Counted from the stretch's first letter, positions 8,735 through 16,726 are shown. The stretch: DNA of 64,000 nucleotides from Aliiroseovarius sp. S1123 (GCF_023015885.1 NZ_JALKBE010000002.1:372001-436000), one strand, 5' to 3'. Notes: generated by a model not told the origin, from the sequence alone. Numbers and translations: made by a program.

Positions 8735-8749
8735 GAACATTTGGGGAAC
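8735..8749 (-). promoter_or_regulatory. LexA (SOS) box of the radical SAM gene
   Basis: On the minus strand, GTTC-CCCAAAT-GTTC is an exact match to the direct-repeat SOS box GTTC-N7-GTTC that LexA binds in Rhodobacter, Caulobacter and rhizobia. It ends 13 bases before the ATG at 8721 and 22 bases before the one at 8712, an operator position where LexA would block transcription. A random match to eight fixed bases is possible in 64 kb, but the placement favours function. Confidence 0.7.
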
Positions 8750-8752
8750 AAT

Positions 8753-8791
8753 CAAATGATATTCACAATCATGGCGCGGAATATTCATTTG
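8753..8791. promoter_or_regulatory. Inverted repeat upstream of the cobalamin-binding protein gene
   Basis: CAAATGATATTC and GAATATTCATTTG form an imperfect palindrome (one inserted base) around a 14-base spacer, 110-148 bases before the start codon. The outer half-sites CAAATG and CATTTG are the same as those before the homocysteine methyltransferase gene. Their spacing is 27 here and 16 there, a difference of about one helical turn. This suggests a shared regulator of the two methionine synthase parts. Confidence 0.45.
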
Positions 8792-8900
8792 CCTTCAGGT
8801 CGGTGAAAGGGCACTCCATGTCGCAAATTGCCCAGACCTAAAGCGCCAAGATGTCGCATTAGGAAGTATGTAATAGACCTCCAGCCAGGGAAAGACGCAC

Positions 8901-9605
8901 ATGTCTGATCAAGAAGAAGATATCATCCTGAGCGAACTCAATGATGAAGAGTTGGTGCAGCAGATGCACGACGACCTGTACGACGGTCTTGCTGAAGAGA
9001 TCGAAGAAGGCGTCAATATTCTGTTGGAACGCGGCTGGCAGCCGTACAACGTTCTGACCGACGCGCTGGTCGGCGGCATGACCATCGTGGGCGTCGACTT
9101 CCGCGACGGCATCCTGTTCGTACCCGAAGTTCTTCTGGCCGCAAACGCCATGAAAACCGGCATGGGCATCCTGAAGCCTCTGCTGGCTGAAACCGGCGCA
9201 CCGCGCATGGGCAAGATGGTGATCGGCACCGTGAAGGGCGACATCCATGACATCGGCAAAAACCTTGTCTCGATGATGATGGAAGGCGCTGGGTTCGAGG
9301 TTGTCGACATCGGCATCAACAACGCGGTTGAAGCCTATCTGGAAGCCCTGGAAAAAGAAGAGCCCGATATTCTGGGCATGTCGGCCCTGCTGACCACCAC
9401 CATGCCCTACATGAAAGTGGTGATCGACACGCTGGTCGAAAAAGGCATCCGTGACGACTATACCGTTCTGGTTGGTGGTGCACCGCTGAACGAAGAGTTC
9501 GGCAAAGCCATCGGCGCTGACAGCTATTGCCGTGACGCAGCTGTCGCCGTTGAAACCGCAAAGGAATACATGGCCAGCAAGCACAACCAGCTGGCCGCGC
9601 ACTGA
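8901..9605 (+). CDS. Cobalamin-binding corrinoid protein (B12 module of split methionine synthase)
   Basis: A 234-residue protein with a helical B12-binding cap (about 1-95) followed by a Rossmann B12 domain (about 100-225). The cobalt-ligand motif GDIHDIGKN is present with the lower-axial histidine at 116, and VGGAPLNEEFG matches the second B12-contact motif. The architecture equals MtbC/MttC corrinoid proteins and the central MetH module. Methylamine methyltransferase partners (MtbA, MttB) are absent, while a homocysteine methyltransferase is close by. The likely role is therefore methyl carrier between methyltetrahydrofolate and homocysteine. An intrinsic terminator follows, with a small membrane protein gene and DUF1638 just beyond. 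Confidence 0.88.
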   Translation: MSDQEEDIILSELNDEELVQQMHDDLYDGLAEEIEEGVNILLERGWQPYNVLTDALVGGMTIVGVDFRDGILFVPEVLLAANAMKTGMGILKPLLAETGAPRMGKMVIGTVKGDIHDIGKNLVSMMMEGAGFEVVDIGINNAVEAYLEALEKEEPDILGMSALLTTTMPYMKVVIDTLVEKGIRDDYTVLVGGAPLNEEFGKAIGADSYCRDAAVAVETAKEYMASKHNQLAAH

Positions 9606-9634
9606 TCCCGATGCGGGTTTAGTCCGAGAATTTG

Positions 9635-9663
9635 GGCCTCGCCATCTGGCGGGGCCTTTTCTT
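9635..9663 (+). terminator. Rho-independent terminator after the corrinoid protein gene
   Basis: GGCCTCGCC-ATCT-GGCGGGGCC (one G-U pair) followed by a T-rich run, 30 bases after the stop codon. The next gene starts 29 bases downstream, so this may attenuate rather than fully end the transcript. Confidence 0.85.
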
Positions 9664-9691
9664 TTCCACCGCCCGCCCCCAGATTGATCCC

Positions 9692-9877
9692 ATGAGCAAG
9701 ACACGTTTCATCTTTCTGATCACGATGGTGATTGCCGCTGGTGGCCTGACGGTGTTTGTTGCTGGTTGGGCGGCGGCGGCTGGGCAACTGAATGGTCAGG
9801 TTGCGATGGCATTGCTGCCGCTGGTGATGCTGGCCTCGATCGCATGGCGAGCCTTGAGTGCGGGACGGGACGACTGA
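9692..9877 (+). CDS. Small two-helix membrane protein, unknown function
   Basis: A 61-residue protein with two hydrophobic stretches, about residues 6-30 (FIFLITMVIAAGGLTVFVAGW) and 38-54 (AMALLPLVMLASIAWRAL), and a charged C-terminus (SAGRDD). No family was recognised. Its stop codon shares one base with the start of the DUF1638 gene (TGATG), so the two are almost certainly co-translated. Its place between the B12 protein and DUF1638 suggests a link with B12-dependent methyl transfer, but nothing in the sequence shows it. Confidence 0.7.
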   Translation: MSKTRFIFLITMVIAAGGLTVFVAGWAAAAGQLNGQVAMALLPLVMLASIAWRALSAGRDD

Positions 9878-10515
9878 TGCTAAATGACGACGCGCTTACC
9901 CATAATGAGCTGGATGTGGCACAAGGGTCGGGATCGGTACTGATCTTGGCATGTGGGGCTTTGGCGAACGAGATCTTGGCGCTGATCCGCTTAAACGGCT
10001 GGGATCACATGAGCCTGACCTGCCTGCCCGCAATTTTACACAATTCACCCGAGAAGATTCCCGACGCAGTACGTGCTGCCGTGGGCAAGCACCGCGACGA
10101 ATATGACCACGTCTTTCTGGCCTATGCGGATTGCGGCACCGGCGGGCAACTCGACGCGCTGTGTGAAGAGCTGGGGATCAAAATGATCCGCGGTCCGCAT
10201 TGCTATTCCTTCTTTGAAGGCAATGATGCCTTCCGCGCGCGCGCTGAAGGCGAGATTGACGTATTCTATCTGACCGATTTTCTGGCGCGCGGATTTGAGA
10301 GCTTCGTCATCAAGCCGCTTGGTCTGGATCGGCATCCGCAGCTGCGCGACATGTATTTCGGGCATTACACCAAGTTGATGTACCTAGCGCAGACCGACAA
10401 TCCCGAGCTGGATAAGATGGCCGAAGCTGCTGCCGAACGGCTTGGTTTGACCTATGAGCGCCGCTTCACCGGGTACGGGGATCTTGCAGCCGCACTAGGC
10501 GGGCTCACTGTGTGA
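9877..10515 (+). CDS. DUF1638 domain-containing protein
   Basis: A 212-residue protein of the DUF1638 family, whose members often lie beside corrinoid methyltransferase genes. Visible features are a Rossmann-like start (GSVLILACGALANEILALI), a conserved YADCGTGG segment and IKMIRGPHCYSFFEG with a cysteine and histidine that could bind metal or a corrinoid. The start at 9877 is set by the TGATG overlap with the upstream membrane protein and continuity with the family N-terminus. Biochemical function is unknown; a role in loading or maintaining the cobalamin protein is plausible. The last codons and stop lie inside a repeated palindromic element. Confidence 0.85.
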   Translation: MLNDDALTHNELDVAQGSGSVLILACGALANEILALIRLNGWDHMSLTCLPAILHNSPEKIPDAVRAAVGKHRDEYDHVFLAYADCGTGGQLDALCEELGIKMIRGPHCYSFFEGNDAFRARAEGEIDVFYLTDFLARGFESFVIKPLGLDRHPQLRDMYFGHYTKLMYLAQTDNPELDKMAEAAAERLGLTYERRFTGYGDLAAALGGLTV

Positions 10516-10630
10516 GCCTGTGGGGCTCTGCCCCCGCGCCTGCGGCTTGGGCTCCGCCCGTTCTCAGGCGAAACTGTCCCCCGGACAGTTTCCAAGAAGC
10601 CTTCGAACCCCGGGATACTTGAGACAAGAA
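10502..10630 (+). repeat. Convergent-gap palindromic element, copy A
   Basis: Begins with GGCTCAC-TGT-GTGAGCC, then a GC-rich region with the CTGCCCC and CCTGCGGC motifs, and ends CCCCGGGATACTT...CAAGAAAAA. The same plan recurs at 33263, 37108 and 46943. This copy is longer than the others and carries an extra perfect hairpin, AAACTGTCC-CCC-GGACAGTTT (10571-10591). Its left palindrome overlaps the last codons and stop of the DUF1638 gene. It fills the gap between that gene and convergent sufE. Confidence 0.8.
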
Positions 10631-10638
10631 AAAGAGGA

Positions 10639-11049
10639 TCAGGCCGCTTCCGACGCGTACTGACGAATCCGTTCGACCATCGCGCGCAGCCCGTTGGAGC
10701 GTTGCGAGGACAGGGCCTCGTTCAGGCCAAGGCGGGCTAATTCGGCAGAGGCGTCAATCTTGGCGACCTCGGACACGGGCTGATCGGTATATAGCGCGGA
10801 CAGGACCGCGATCAGGCCCTTCACGATCATCGCATCGCTGTCACCTGCAAAGCTGAACTTGCCATCGGTGATGTCCGGGTGCAGCCAAACCTGGCTGGCG
10901 CAGCCATCAACTTTGGTGGCGGGCACTTTCAGGGCCGGATCCATATCGGGCAGGGATTTGCCCATGTCGATCACCGTCGCATAGCGATCTTCCCAATCAT
11001 CCAAGAAGGCGAAATCCTCAACAATCTCTTCAAATGCAGGGCTGGCCAT
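10639..11049 (-). CDS. sufE: SufE-family sulfur acceptor protein
   Basis: A 136-residue SufE protein that accepts persulfide sulfur from a cysteine desulfurase for iron-sulfur cluster assembly. The active cysteine is C50 in the family motif VDGCASQVWL, and the N-terminal FEEIVEDFAFLDDWEDRY is characteristic. The start at 11049 is set by that N-terminus and an upstream AAAGGATCC-type ribosome site. It is encoded alone, away from any suf operon, as is common in Rhodobacteraceae. Confidence 0.93.
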   Translation of the reverse strand: MASPAFEEIVEDFAFLDDWEDRYATVIDMGKSLPDMDPALKVPATKVDGCASQVWLHPDITDGKFSFAGDSDAMIVKGLIAVLSALYTDQPVSEVAKIDASAELARLGLNEALSSQRSNGLRAMVERIRQYASEAA

Positions 11050-11179
11050 GGGGGATCCTTTCGTCGTTTTGCCATGACCTAAGCGTTGCGCAGCCAAAGG
11101 TCCAGCCTTGGCGCGGATTGCTGTCTTTTCAAAGGCGCGCACATGGGCTAACCCTTTGGGCATAGATAAAGGAGCCGAC

Positions 11180-11659
11180 ATGATTTTCCGCCGATTTGCC
11201 GCACCTGCCCTGTTGACCGCGTCGTTGGTGGCGCTGACGGCCTGCGGCGGAAGTGCCAGCCTTAACCCGTTTAGTTGGTTCAGTTCTGACGGCGTCGAAG
11301 AAGTCGCACTTATCCCTGAAGGCGGTTTTCTTGAAGATCAGGACACACGCGGGCTTGTGGCCGAGGTGATCGAGCTTGAGGTTCTGCGTGCGCCGGGTGG
11401 TGCAATCATTCGCGCGAAAGGCCTGCCGCCGCGCCTTGGATACTGGGATGCCGAACTGGTGGCTGAAAACTTCGAGCGGGCGGAGAACGGCGTTCTGACC
11501 TATATGTTCCGGATTACCGAACCCTATTATCGAACCCAGACCGGGCGCCCGAAGCAGCGTGAAGTTTATGTGGGACACTTCGTGTCGGACATTAAGCTTC
11601 AGGGCGTTCGTACGATTCGAGTTGTTGGAGCGAATACAAGCCGCACTGCCCGCCGCTAG
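11180..11659 (+). CDS. Predicted lipoprotein, unknown function
   Basis: A 159-residue protein with a type II signal peptide: charged start, hydrophobic core LLTASLVALTAC and lipobox LTAC giving a lipidated cysteine near residue 23. The mature part has a beta-rich look (EVIELEVLRAPGGAIIRAKG, EVYVGHFVSDIKLQGVRTIRVVGA) without a recognised domain; alternating hydrophobic strands suggest a small beta-sandwich. GGAG nine bases upstream decides the start. It is convergent with rnd, with a 7-base gap. Confidence 0.85.
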   Translation: MIFRRFAAPALLTASLVALTACGGSASLNPFSWFSSDGVEEVALIPEGGFLEDQDTRGLVAEVIELEVLRAPGGAIIRAKGLPPRLGYWDAELVAENFERAENGVLTYMFRITEPYYRTQTGRPKQREVYVGHFVSDIKLQGVRTIRVVGANTSRTARR

Positions 11660-11666
11660 GTCATTA

Positions 11667-12827
11667 TCAGACTTCGAAAACTTCGACGCGCTGGCCCTTG
11701 GCGGCCAGTGCCAGCTTGCCTTCGCACAGGCGCAGCGCATCGTTTCCGAAGACCTCGGCACGCCAGCCCGTAAGAGCTGCCACATCGCGTTTTCCAGCAG
11801 CCAGCGCATCCAGATCCGCAGCGGAAGCAATCAGTTTCTGAGCAACTTTTTCTTGCTCGCAACGCGCTTTCAGAAGCACGCGCAGCAGGTCAGCCAAAGC
11901 CGGATTCACTTGAAGCTTTTCCCTTGAGTGATCGGGCGCCTTGGGCAACTGATCTTGCGGCAACTCCAGCCCCACGACGATGGCTTTCAGGATCTCCTCA
12001 GCCACCTCGCCCTTGCGTGCCTCGCGCAAAAGCAGGCGCGAGCGGCCAAGTTCCTGCAGGTTGCGCGGCTTGGTCGAGGCCAATTCCAGCAGCGCGTCGT
12101 CCTTCATCACCCGGCTGCGGGGGATGTTGCGCGATTGGGCATAGCCTTCGCGGAAACGGGCAAGCTCTTTCGCGACGCCCAGGAAGCGTCCCGAATTGGT
12201 GCGTGTTTTCAAACGCCTCCACGCATCTTCTGGGTGGATGATATAGGTCTCGGGGCTGGTCAGGCTGGTCAGTTCTTCCTGCACCCAATGGGCGCGGCCC
12301 GATTTGTCCAGCTCGTCCGACAAATACTCGTAGATACCGCGCAGGTGAGTCACATCCCCCAGCGCGTATTTCTTCTGGGCGTCGGTCAGCGGGCGGCGCG
12401 ACCAGTCGGTAAAGCGGCTGGATTTGTCCAGCTGCGCCCGTTCAATCTTGCGCACCAGCGTTTCATAGCCCACCTGATCCCCAAAGCCGCAGACCATCGC
12501 GGCAACCTGTGTGTCAAACAACGGGCGCGGGAAGACACCAGCGTCGACAAAGAATATCTCGAGATCCTGACGGGCGGCGTGGAACACTTTGACGACGCGT
12601 TCATCGCGGAACAGCTCGTAAAGCGGTTCCAGCGACAGGCCATCCACCAGAGGATCAACCAAAACGGCGTCTTTTTCGTCATTGCCCGGCACGGCCAGCT
12701 GGATCAGGCACAGTTTGGAATAATAGGTACGCTCGCGCAAGAACTCGGTGTCAACGGTCACATAAGGGTGCGAGGTCGCGCGGATGCAAAACTCTTCCAG
12801 GGCCTCGGTGGTCGTGATCGTGATCAT
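11667..12827 (-). CDS. rnd: Ribonuclease D
   Basis: A 386-residue 3'-5' exoribonuclease that trims tRNA precursors and other small RNAs. The DEDD exonuclease domain opens with VDTEFLRERTYYSKLCLIQ (Exo I, metal-binding D and E) and continues with FHAARQDLEIF (Exo II) and YALGDVTHL (Exo III, Y and D). One or two HRDC domains fill the C-terminal half. Length fits the family. It forms its own unit on the minus strand. Confidence 0.95.
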   Translation of the reverse strand: MITITTTEALEEFCIRATSHPYVTVDTEFLRERTYYSKLCLIQLAVPGNDEKDAVLVDPLVDGLSLEPLYELFRDERVVKVFHAARQDLEIFFVDAGVFPRPLFDTQVAAMVCGFGDQVGYETLVRKIERAQLDKSSRFTDWSRRPLTDAQKKYALGDVTHLRGIYEYLSDELDKSGRAHWVQEELTSLTSPETYIIHPEDAWRRLKTRTNSGRFLGVAKELARFREGYAQSRNIPRSRVMKDDALLELASTKPRNLQELGRSRLLLREARKGEVAEEILKAIVVGLELPQDQLPKAPDHSREKLQVNPALADLLRVLLKARCEQEKVAQKLIASAADLDALAAGKRDVAALTGWRAEVFGNDALRLCEGKLALAAKGQRVEVFEV

Positions 12828-12862
12828 AAATATCTACCTGCTTATTACCGTACCAGATACGG

Positions 12863-12887
12863 GTTTCGCCCGGGTTTAAGGCGAAAC
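12863..12887. repeat. Inverted repeat downstream of purN
   Basis: GTTTCGCC and GGCGAAAC flank a 9-base loop in the gap between purN and rnd. On the minus strand it follows the purM-purN unit and could stabilise or end that transcript, but no T run follows. Confidence 0.45.
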
Positions 12888-12933
12888 GCATCGAAAGGGA
12901 AGCCTTGCGCCAAGATGCAATCGTCCTGCGACT

Positions 12934-13539
12934 TTAGGGCAGCAGAATCGGGGTTTTATCCCCGTCTGCAAACCGGCGCAGCACGGCCGGGTAAAGCTTG
13001 TGTTCTTGCACCAGAACCCGCGCGGCCAGCGTGTCTGCCGTGTCACCCGGCTCGACCGGTACACGGGCCTGTCCAAGGATCGGGCCGCCATCCAGTTCGG
13101 CGGTGACTTCGTGGACCGAGCAGCCGGCTTCGGCGTCCCCCGCATCCAACGCACGTTGATGGGTGTGTAGGCCTTTGTATTTCGGCAAAAGCGACGGGTG
13201 GATGTTCAGGCAGCGCCCGGACCAGTGGCCAGTGAAGCCTTCGGTCAGGATCCGCATGAAGCCGGCCAGACAGATGATGTCCGGATTGGCTGCATCCAGA
13301 ACGGTATTCAGAGCGGCCTCAAAACCTTCGCGGTCGCCCTTAAAGTCGCGGTGATCCACAACGGCGGTGGGAATGCCCATTACCCTTGCCTTCGCAAGGC
13401 CGCCGGCATCCGGCACGTTCGACAGCACAAGACAGGGGCGCCCGGGGTGGTCCCCGGTCATCGCATTGGCCAGAGTCACCATGTTCGAGCCGCCGCCTGA
13501 AATCAGGATGGCGACCCGTTTCTTGGCGGCGTCACTCAC
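12934..13539 (-). CDS. purN: Phosphoribosylglycinamide formyltransferase PurN
   Basis: A 201-residue GAR transformylase using 10-formyltetrahydrofolate in purine synthesis. Visible are the phosphate-binding start [12 protein letters not shown], the catalytic region [18 protein letters not shown] (active-site N and H), and the downstream aspartate region ([15 protein letters not shown]). The start overlaps the purM stop by four bases (ATGA), so the two are translationally coupled. Confidence 0.97.
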   Translation of the reverse strand: MSDAAKKRVAILISGGGSNMVTLANAMTGDHPGRPCLVLSNVPDAGGLAKARVMGIPTAVVDHRDFKGDREGFEAALNTVLDAANPDIICLAGFMRILTEGFTGHWSGRCLNIHPSLLPKYKGLHTHQRALDAGDAEAGCSVHEVTAELDGGPILGQARVPVEPGDTADTLAARVLVQEHKLYPAVLRRFADGDKTPILLP

Positions 13540-14585
13540 GCGAGCGATCCCAGATAGCTGACGCCCTCACCTTTCTGGATGCGGCCCAGTTGTGTCACGG
13601 TCTCGCCTGCTTTGGTCAGAAGATCGGTTAGCGGCTGCGCGGCCTGCGCGTCAACGACCAGCACCATGCCTTGGCCCGAGTTAAAGGTCTTCAGAATTTC
13701 GGCCTGATCCATGCCACCGGTTTCTGCCAGCCATTTGAAGACGGGGGGCAGATCCCATGCGTCCAGATCGACCAGCGCACCCAGCCCTTCGGGCAGCACG
13801 CGCGGAAGGTTTTCGGTCAGGCCACCGCCAGTGATGTGGGCCAGCGCATGCACGCCCCCTGCCCGCACAGCTTCCAGAGCCTGGCGGACGTAAAGACGAG
13901 TCGGCGCCAGCAGAGCCTCGCCCAGCGTGATGTCGCCATCCCACGGACAGTCTGCATCCCAGCCAAGCCCCGAGACCTCGACCAGTTTACGCACCAGAGA
14001 ATATCCGTTCGAATGCACCCCGTCCGAGGCCAGCCCCAGCAGAATATCGCCGTCTTTGACGCCCTTGGGCAGGTCGGTGCCGCGCTCCATCGCGCCGACC
14101 GAGAAACCGGCCAGATCGAAATCACCGTCTTCGTACATGCCCGGCATTTCAGCGGTTTCGCCACCGATCAACGCACAGCCCGACAGTTCACAGCCCTTGG
14201 CGATGCCTTCGATGATCCGTGCGGCCTTGTCCGTTTCCAGACGGCCCGTCGCGAAATAGTCGAGGAAGAACAGAGGCTCCGCGCCCTGACACACAAGGTC
14301 GTTCACGCACATGGCCACCAGATCGATGCCGATCGTGTCCACGTTGCCGGTGTCGATCGCGATGCGCAGCTTGGTGCCCACGCCATCGGTGGCCGAGACC
14401 AGAACCGGATCCTTGAAGCCCGCGCCCTTCAGATCGAACAGCGCGCCGAAGCCGCCAAGCCCGGCCATGACGCCCGGACGGTTGGTGCGTTTGGCGGCCG
14501 GTTTAATGCGCTCAACCAGCGCGTTGCCCGCGTCGATATCCACGCCTGCGTCTGCGTAGGTGATGCCCTTGGATGCGTCGCTCAT
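13536..14585 (-). CDS. purM: AIR synthetase PurM
   Basis: Phosphoribosylformylglycinamidine cyclo-ligase (349 aa) closes the imidazole ring of AIR. Family motifs include [20 protein letters not shown] at the N-terminus, [27 protein letters not shown] and [16 protein letters not shown]. The start at 14585 is set by the conserved N-terminus; the frame is open for 50 codons upstream without family similarity. It leads the purM-purN pair, separate from purC-purS-purQ. Confidence 0.97.
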   Translation of the reverse strand: MSDASKGITYADAGVDIDAGNALVERIKPAAKRTNRPGVMAGLGGFGALFDLKGAGFKDPVLVSATDGVGTKLRIAIDTGNVDTIGIDLVAMCVNDLVCQGAEPLFFLDYFATGRLETDKAARIIEGIAKGCELSGCALIGGETAEMPGMYEDGDFDLAGFSVGAMERGTDLPKGVKDGDILLGLASDGVHSNGYSLVRKLVEVSGLGWDADCPWDGDITLGEALLAPTRLYVRQALEAVRAGGVHALAHITGGGLTENLPRVLPEGLGALVDLDAWDLPPVFKWLAETGGMDQAEILKTFNSGQGMVLVVDAQAAQPLTDLLTKAGETVTQLGRIQKGEGVSYLGSLA

Positions 14586-14670
14586 GTCTGTCCCCCATGG
14601 TGGCTGTGGTCGCGCGGCAAATTTTCTGCGCCTGCGATAGCGTAAGGGGCAGAAAGAGTCTACGGCTTGC

Positions 14671-14699
14671 TTGACGCTGGCCCACAGTTTGCTAGCAAT
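14671..14699 (+). promoter_or_regulatory. Possible promoter of the CAT-anticodon tRNA
   Basis: TTGACG, a strong -35 match, lies 45 bases before the tRNA. The -10 region 17 bases further on (AGCAAT) is weak, so the exact -10 is uncertain. Confidence 0.4.
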
Positions 14700-14720
14700 G
14701 GCGCCACCAAGAGTAACAGT

Positions 14721-14797
14721 GGGCCTGTAGCTCAATTGGTTAGAGCAGAGCGCTCATAACGCTTTGGTTGCGGGTTCAAGTCCTGCCGGGCCTACCA
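14721..14797 (+). tRNA. tRNA with CAT anticodon, probably tRNA-Ile2 (lysidine-modified)
   Basis: The 77 bases fold as a complete tRNA: acceptor GGGCCTG/CGGGCCT (G1-U72 pair), D stem GCTC/GAGC, anticodon stem GAGCG/CGCTT around loop CTCATAA, T stem GCGGG/CCTGC, discriminator A73 and an encoded CCA. The anticodon is CAT. The loop CTCATAA and the variable/T-arm sequence (TGGTTGCGGGTTCAAGTCCTGC) resemble tRNA-Ile2, whose C34 is converted to lysidine by TilS to read AUA, more than elongator Met. Initiator tRNA is excluded because the three G-C pairs of the anticodon stem are absent. Automatic tools may label it Met. Confidence 0.9.
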
Positions 14798-14894
14798 TCC
14801 TTCCCTTACTGGAACAGTTCCGAAAAGCGGATTATCCGCTCGCAAGCACTTACGTACACAGCTAGCATCGCTGTCACACAGACAGGAGCAACCC

Positions 14895-15932
14895 GTGCCA
14901 CAGACCCAGACCACAAACCGCCGCATCGTCCTTGCAGAACGCCCGGTTGGGCTGCCCGACGAAAATACGCTTCGCATAGAAGACGTAGACATCCTTGCCC
15001 CGAAAGATGGCGAGATGCTGCTGCGTACCGTTTACCTGTCGTTGGATCCCTATATGCGCGGCCGGATGAATGACGCAAAGTCCTATGCCGAGCCGGTGAA
15101 GATCGACGAAGTGATGACGGGTCAGGTTGTTGCAGAGGTCGTGACCTCGAATCTGAGCGGCTTTACCAAGGGCGATCTGGTGCTTGCAGGTAGCGGATGG
15201 CAGGACTATGCGATCTCGGACGGGACCGAAGTGGTCAATCTTGGCGCATCTCCAACCAACCCGTCTTGGTCCTTGGGCATTCTGGGCATGCCGGGCTACA
15301 CGGCCTATGCCGGTCTTCTTAAAATCGGCGAGCCTAAACCCGGTGAAACTGTCGTCGTCGCAGCGGCCTCTGGCCCGGTCGGGGCCACAGTCGGCCAGAT
15401 CGCCAAGATCAAGGGCTGTCGGGCTGTTGGTATCGCCGGTGGTGCCGAGAAATGTGCGCATGTTGTGAATAACTTGGGCTTTGACATTTGCATCGACCAC
15501 AACGCAGATGATTTTGCAGAGCAGCTGAAGGCCGCCTGCCCTGACGGTATTGACGTGTATTTCGACAATGTTGGCGGGAAGGTCCTTTATGGCGTACTAC
15601 CCCTGCTAAACCCATTCGCACGTATGCCGGTGTGCGGCGTCGTGGCGTGGTACAACTTGACCGGATTGCCCGATGGCCCAGATTTTGGCCCCATGATCAT
15701 GAGCACCATCTTGCGAATGAAGGTCAAAGTGCAGGGCTTCATCATTTTCGACAGCTTCCCGATCAGCACGTACAAAGAATTCGTACGGGACATGACGGGA
15801 TGGTTGGCTGAAGGAAAAGTTCAGTACAAAGAACAAATGGTCGACGGATTGGAAAGCGCACCAGAGGCGCTAAACGACCTGCTGCTTGGCAAGAGCTTCG
15901 GCAAGATGGTGGTGAAAGTCGGCGACCTATAG
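14895..15932 (+). CDS. NADP-dependent medium-chain oxidoreductase (CurA/prostaglandin-reductase type)
   Basis: A 345-residue zinc-free medium-chain dehydrogenase/reductase of the leukotriene B4 12-hydroxydehydrogenase/YncB/CurA family, which reduces double bonds of alpha,beta-unsaturated ketones with NADPH. The substrate-site motif LSLDPYMRGRM near residue 50 and nucleotide loop AAASGPVGATVGQIAK near 153 fit the family. The start is GTG at 14895, set by AGGAG eight bases upstream and by the family N-terminus (RRIVLAERPVGLP). Single gene; the physiological substrate is unknown. Confidence 0.9.
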   Translation: MPQTQTTNRRIVLAERPVGLPDENTLRIEDVDILAPKDGEMLLRTVYLSLDPYMRGRMNDAKSYAEPVKIDEVMTGQVVAEVVTSNLSGFTKGDLVLAGSGWQDYAISDGTEVVNLGASPTNPSWSLGILGMPGYTAYAGLLKIGEPKPGETVVVAAASGPVGATVGQIAKIKGCRAVGIAGGAEKCAHVVNNLGFDICIDHNADDFAEQLKAACPDGIDVYFDNVGGKVLYGVLPLLNPFARMPVCGVVAWYNLTGLPDGPDFGPMIMSTILRMKVKVQGFIIFDSFPISTYKEFVRDMTGWLAEGKVQYKEQMVDGLESAPEALNDLLLGKSFGKMVVKVGDL

Positions 15933-15970
15933 CCAGTGGCAGTACAAGTCACCAACACAGGGGCAGCGAT

Positions 15971-16726
15971 TTACGTCGCGTAGTTGCTGCCCTCATCGTC
16001 CAGAATGGCTTTCAGTTCCGCCATGTGCCGGTCCCCTTGTTCGGGGTACTCTTCCAGCTCCTGCGCGGTTTTCTCGGCGATCTCGTCAGATAGCACACGC
16101 AAAGGCTGGCCGGTTTGCAGGGCGCGGATATAGGTCTCGGCGGCGCGTTCGAAATAGTAGAGCCGGTTGAACGTGTCCGCGACGCTGTCTCCGATCACCA
16201 GAACGCCGTGATTGCCCATGATCATGACCTTCACTTTGGGGTCGGTCAGAAGGGCCGCACAGCGTTCGCCTTCATCCTCGAACGCCAACCCGCCATAGCC
16301 GTCATCGATCACATAGCGATTGTAAAAGGTGGCGCAGTTCTGGTCGATGGGCGGCAGGTTACTGTCCGCCAAGGATGCCAAAACCGTCGCGTGAATCGAG
16401 TGCACGTGCATCACACAGCGCGCATGCGGACAATGGCGATGCACGCCCCCGTGCAGGCCCCACGCGGTGGGGTCAGGTGCATCGGGGCGATCCATGGTGC
16501 TTGGGTCGTCAGCATCGATTTCCAGAAGATCCGAGGCCCGGATCCGCGCGAAATGCATCTGGTTGGGGTTCATCAGGAACTTGGTGCCGCTGTCATTCAC
16601 CGCAAGGCTGAAATGGTTCGCTACGCCCTCGTGCATGTTCAGGCGTGCGGTCCAGCGAAATGCAGCCGCCATATCAACACGTTCATTCCAATGGGCGATA
16701 TTGGGCATAGGGGCAGACAAGGTCAT
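15971..16726 (-). CDS. Class II aldolase/adducin family protein
   Basis: A 251-residue class II aldolase-fold protein. Metal-ligand histidines are visible in VMHVHSIHATVLAS (HxH) and near IMGNHGVLVIG, with the NHFSL segment near the phosphate/substrate loop. The family includes sugar-phosphate aldolases, decarboxylases and adducin-like proteins. It lacks the strong signatures of FucA or AraD and sits beside no sugar pathway genes, so the substrate is unassigned. Confidence 0.87.
   Translation of the reverse strand: MTLSAPMPNIAHWNERVDMAAAFRWTARLNMHEGVANHFSLAVNDSGTKFLMNPNQMHFARIRASDLLEIDADDPSTMDRPDAPDPTAWGLHGGVHRHCPHARCVMHVHSIHATVLASLADSNLPPIDQNCATFYNRYVIDDGYGGLAFEDEGERCAALLTDPKVKVMIMGNHGVLVIGDSVADTFNRLYYFERAAETYIRALQTGQPLRVLSDEIAEKTAQELEEYPEQGDRHMAELKAILDDEGSNYAT

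Noticed and set aside
11928-13106. A 390-codon open frame antisense to rnd and purN
   Set aside because: Crosses two well-supported genes and the gap between them, has no recognisable domain and typical shadow composition.
13671-14645. A 320-codon open frame antisense to purM
   Set aside because: Shadow of a clear PurM gene; no ribosome site or domain.
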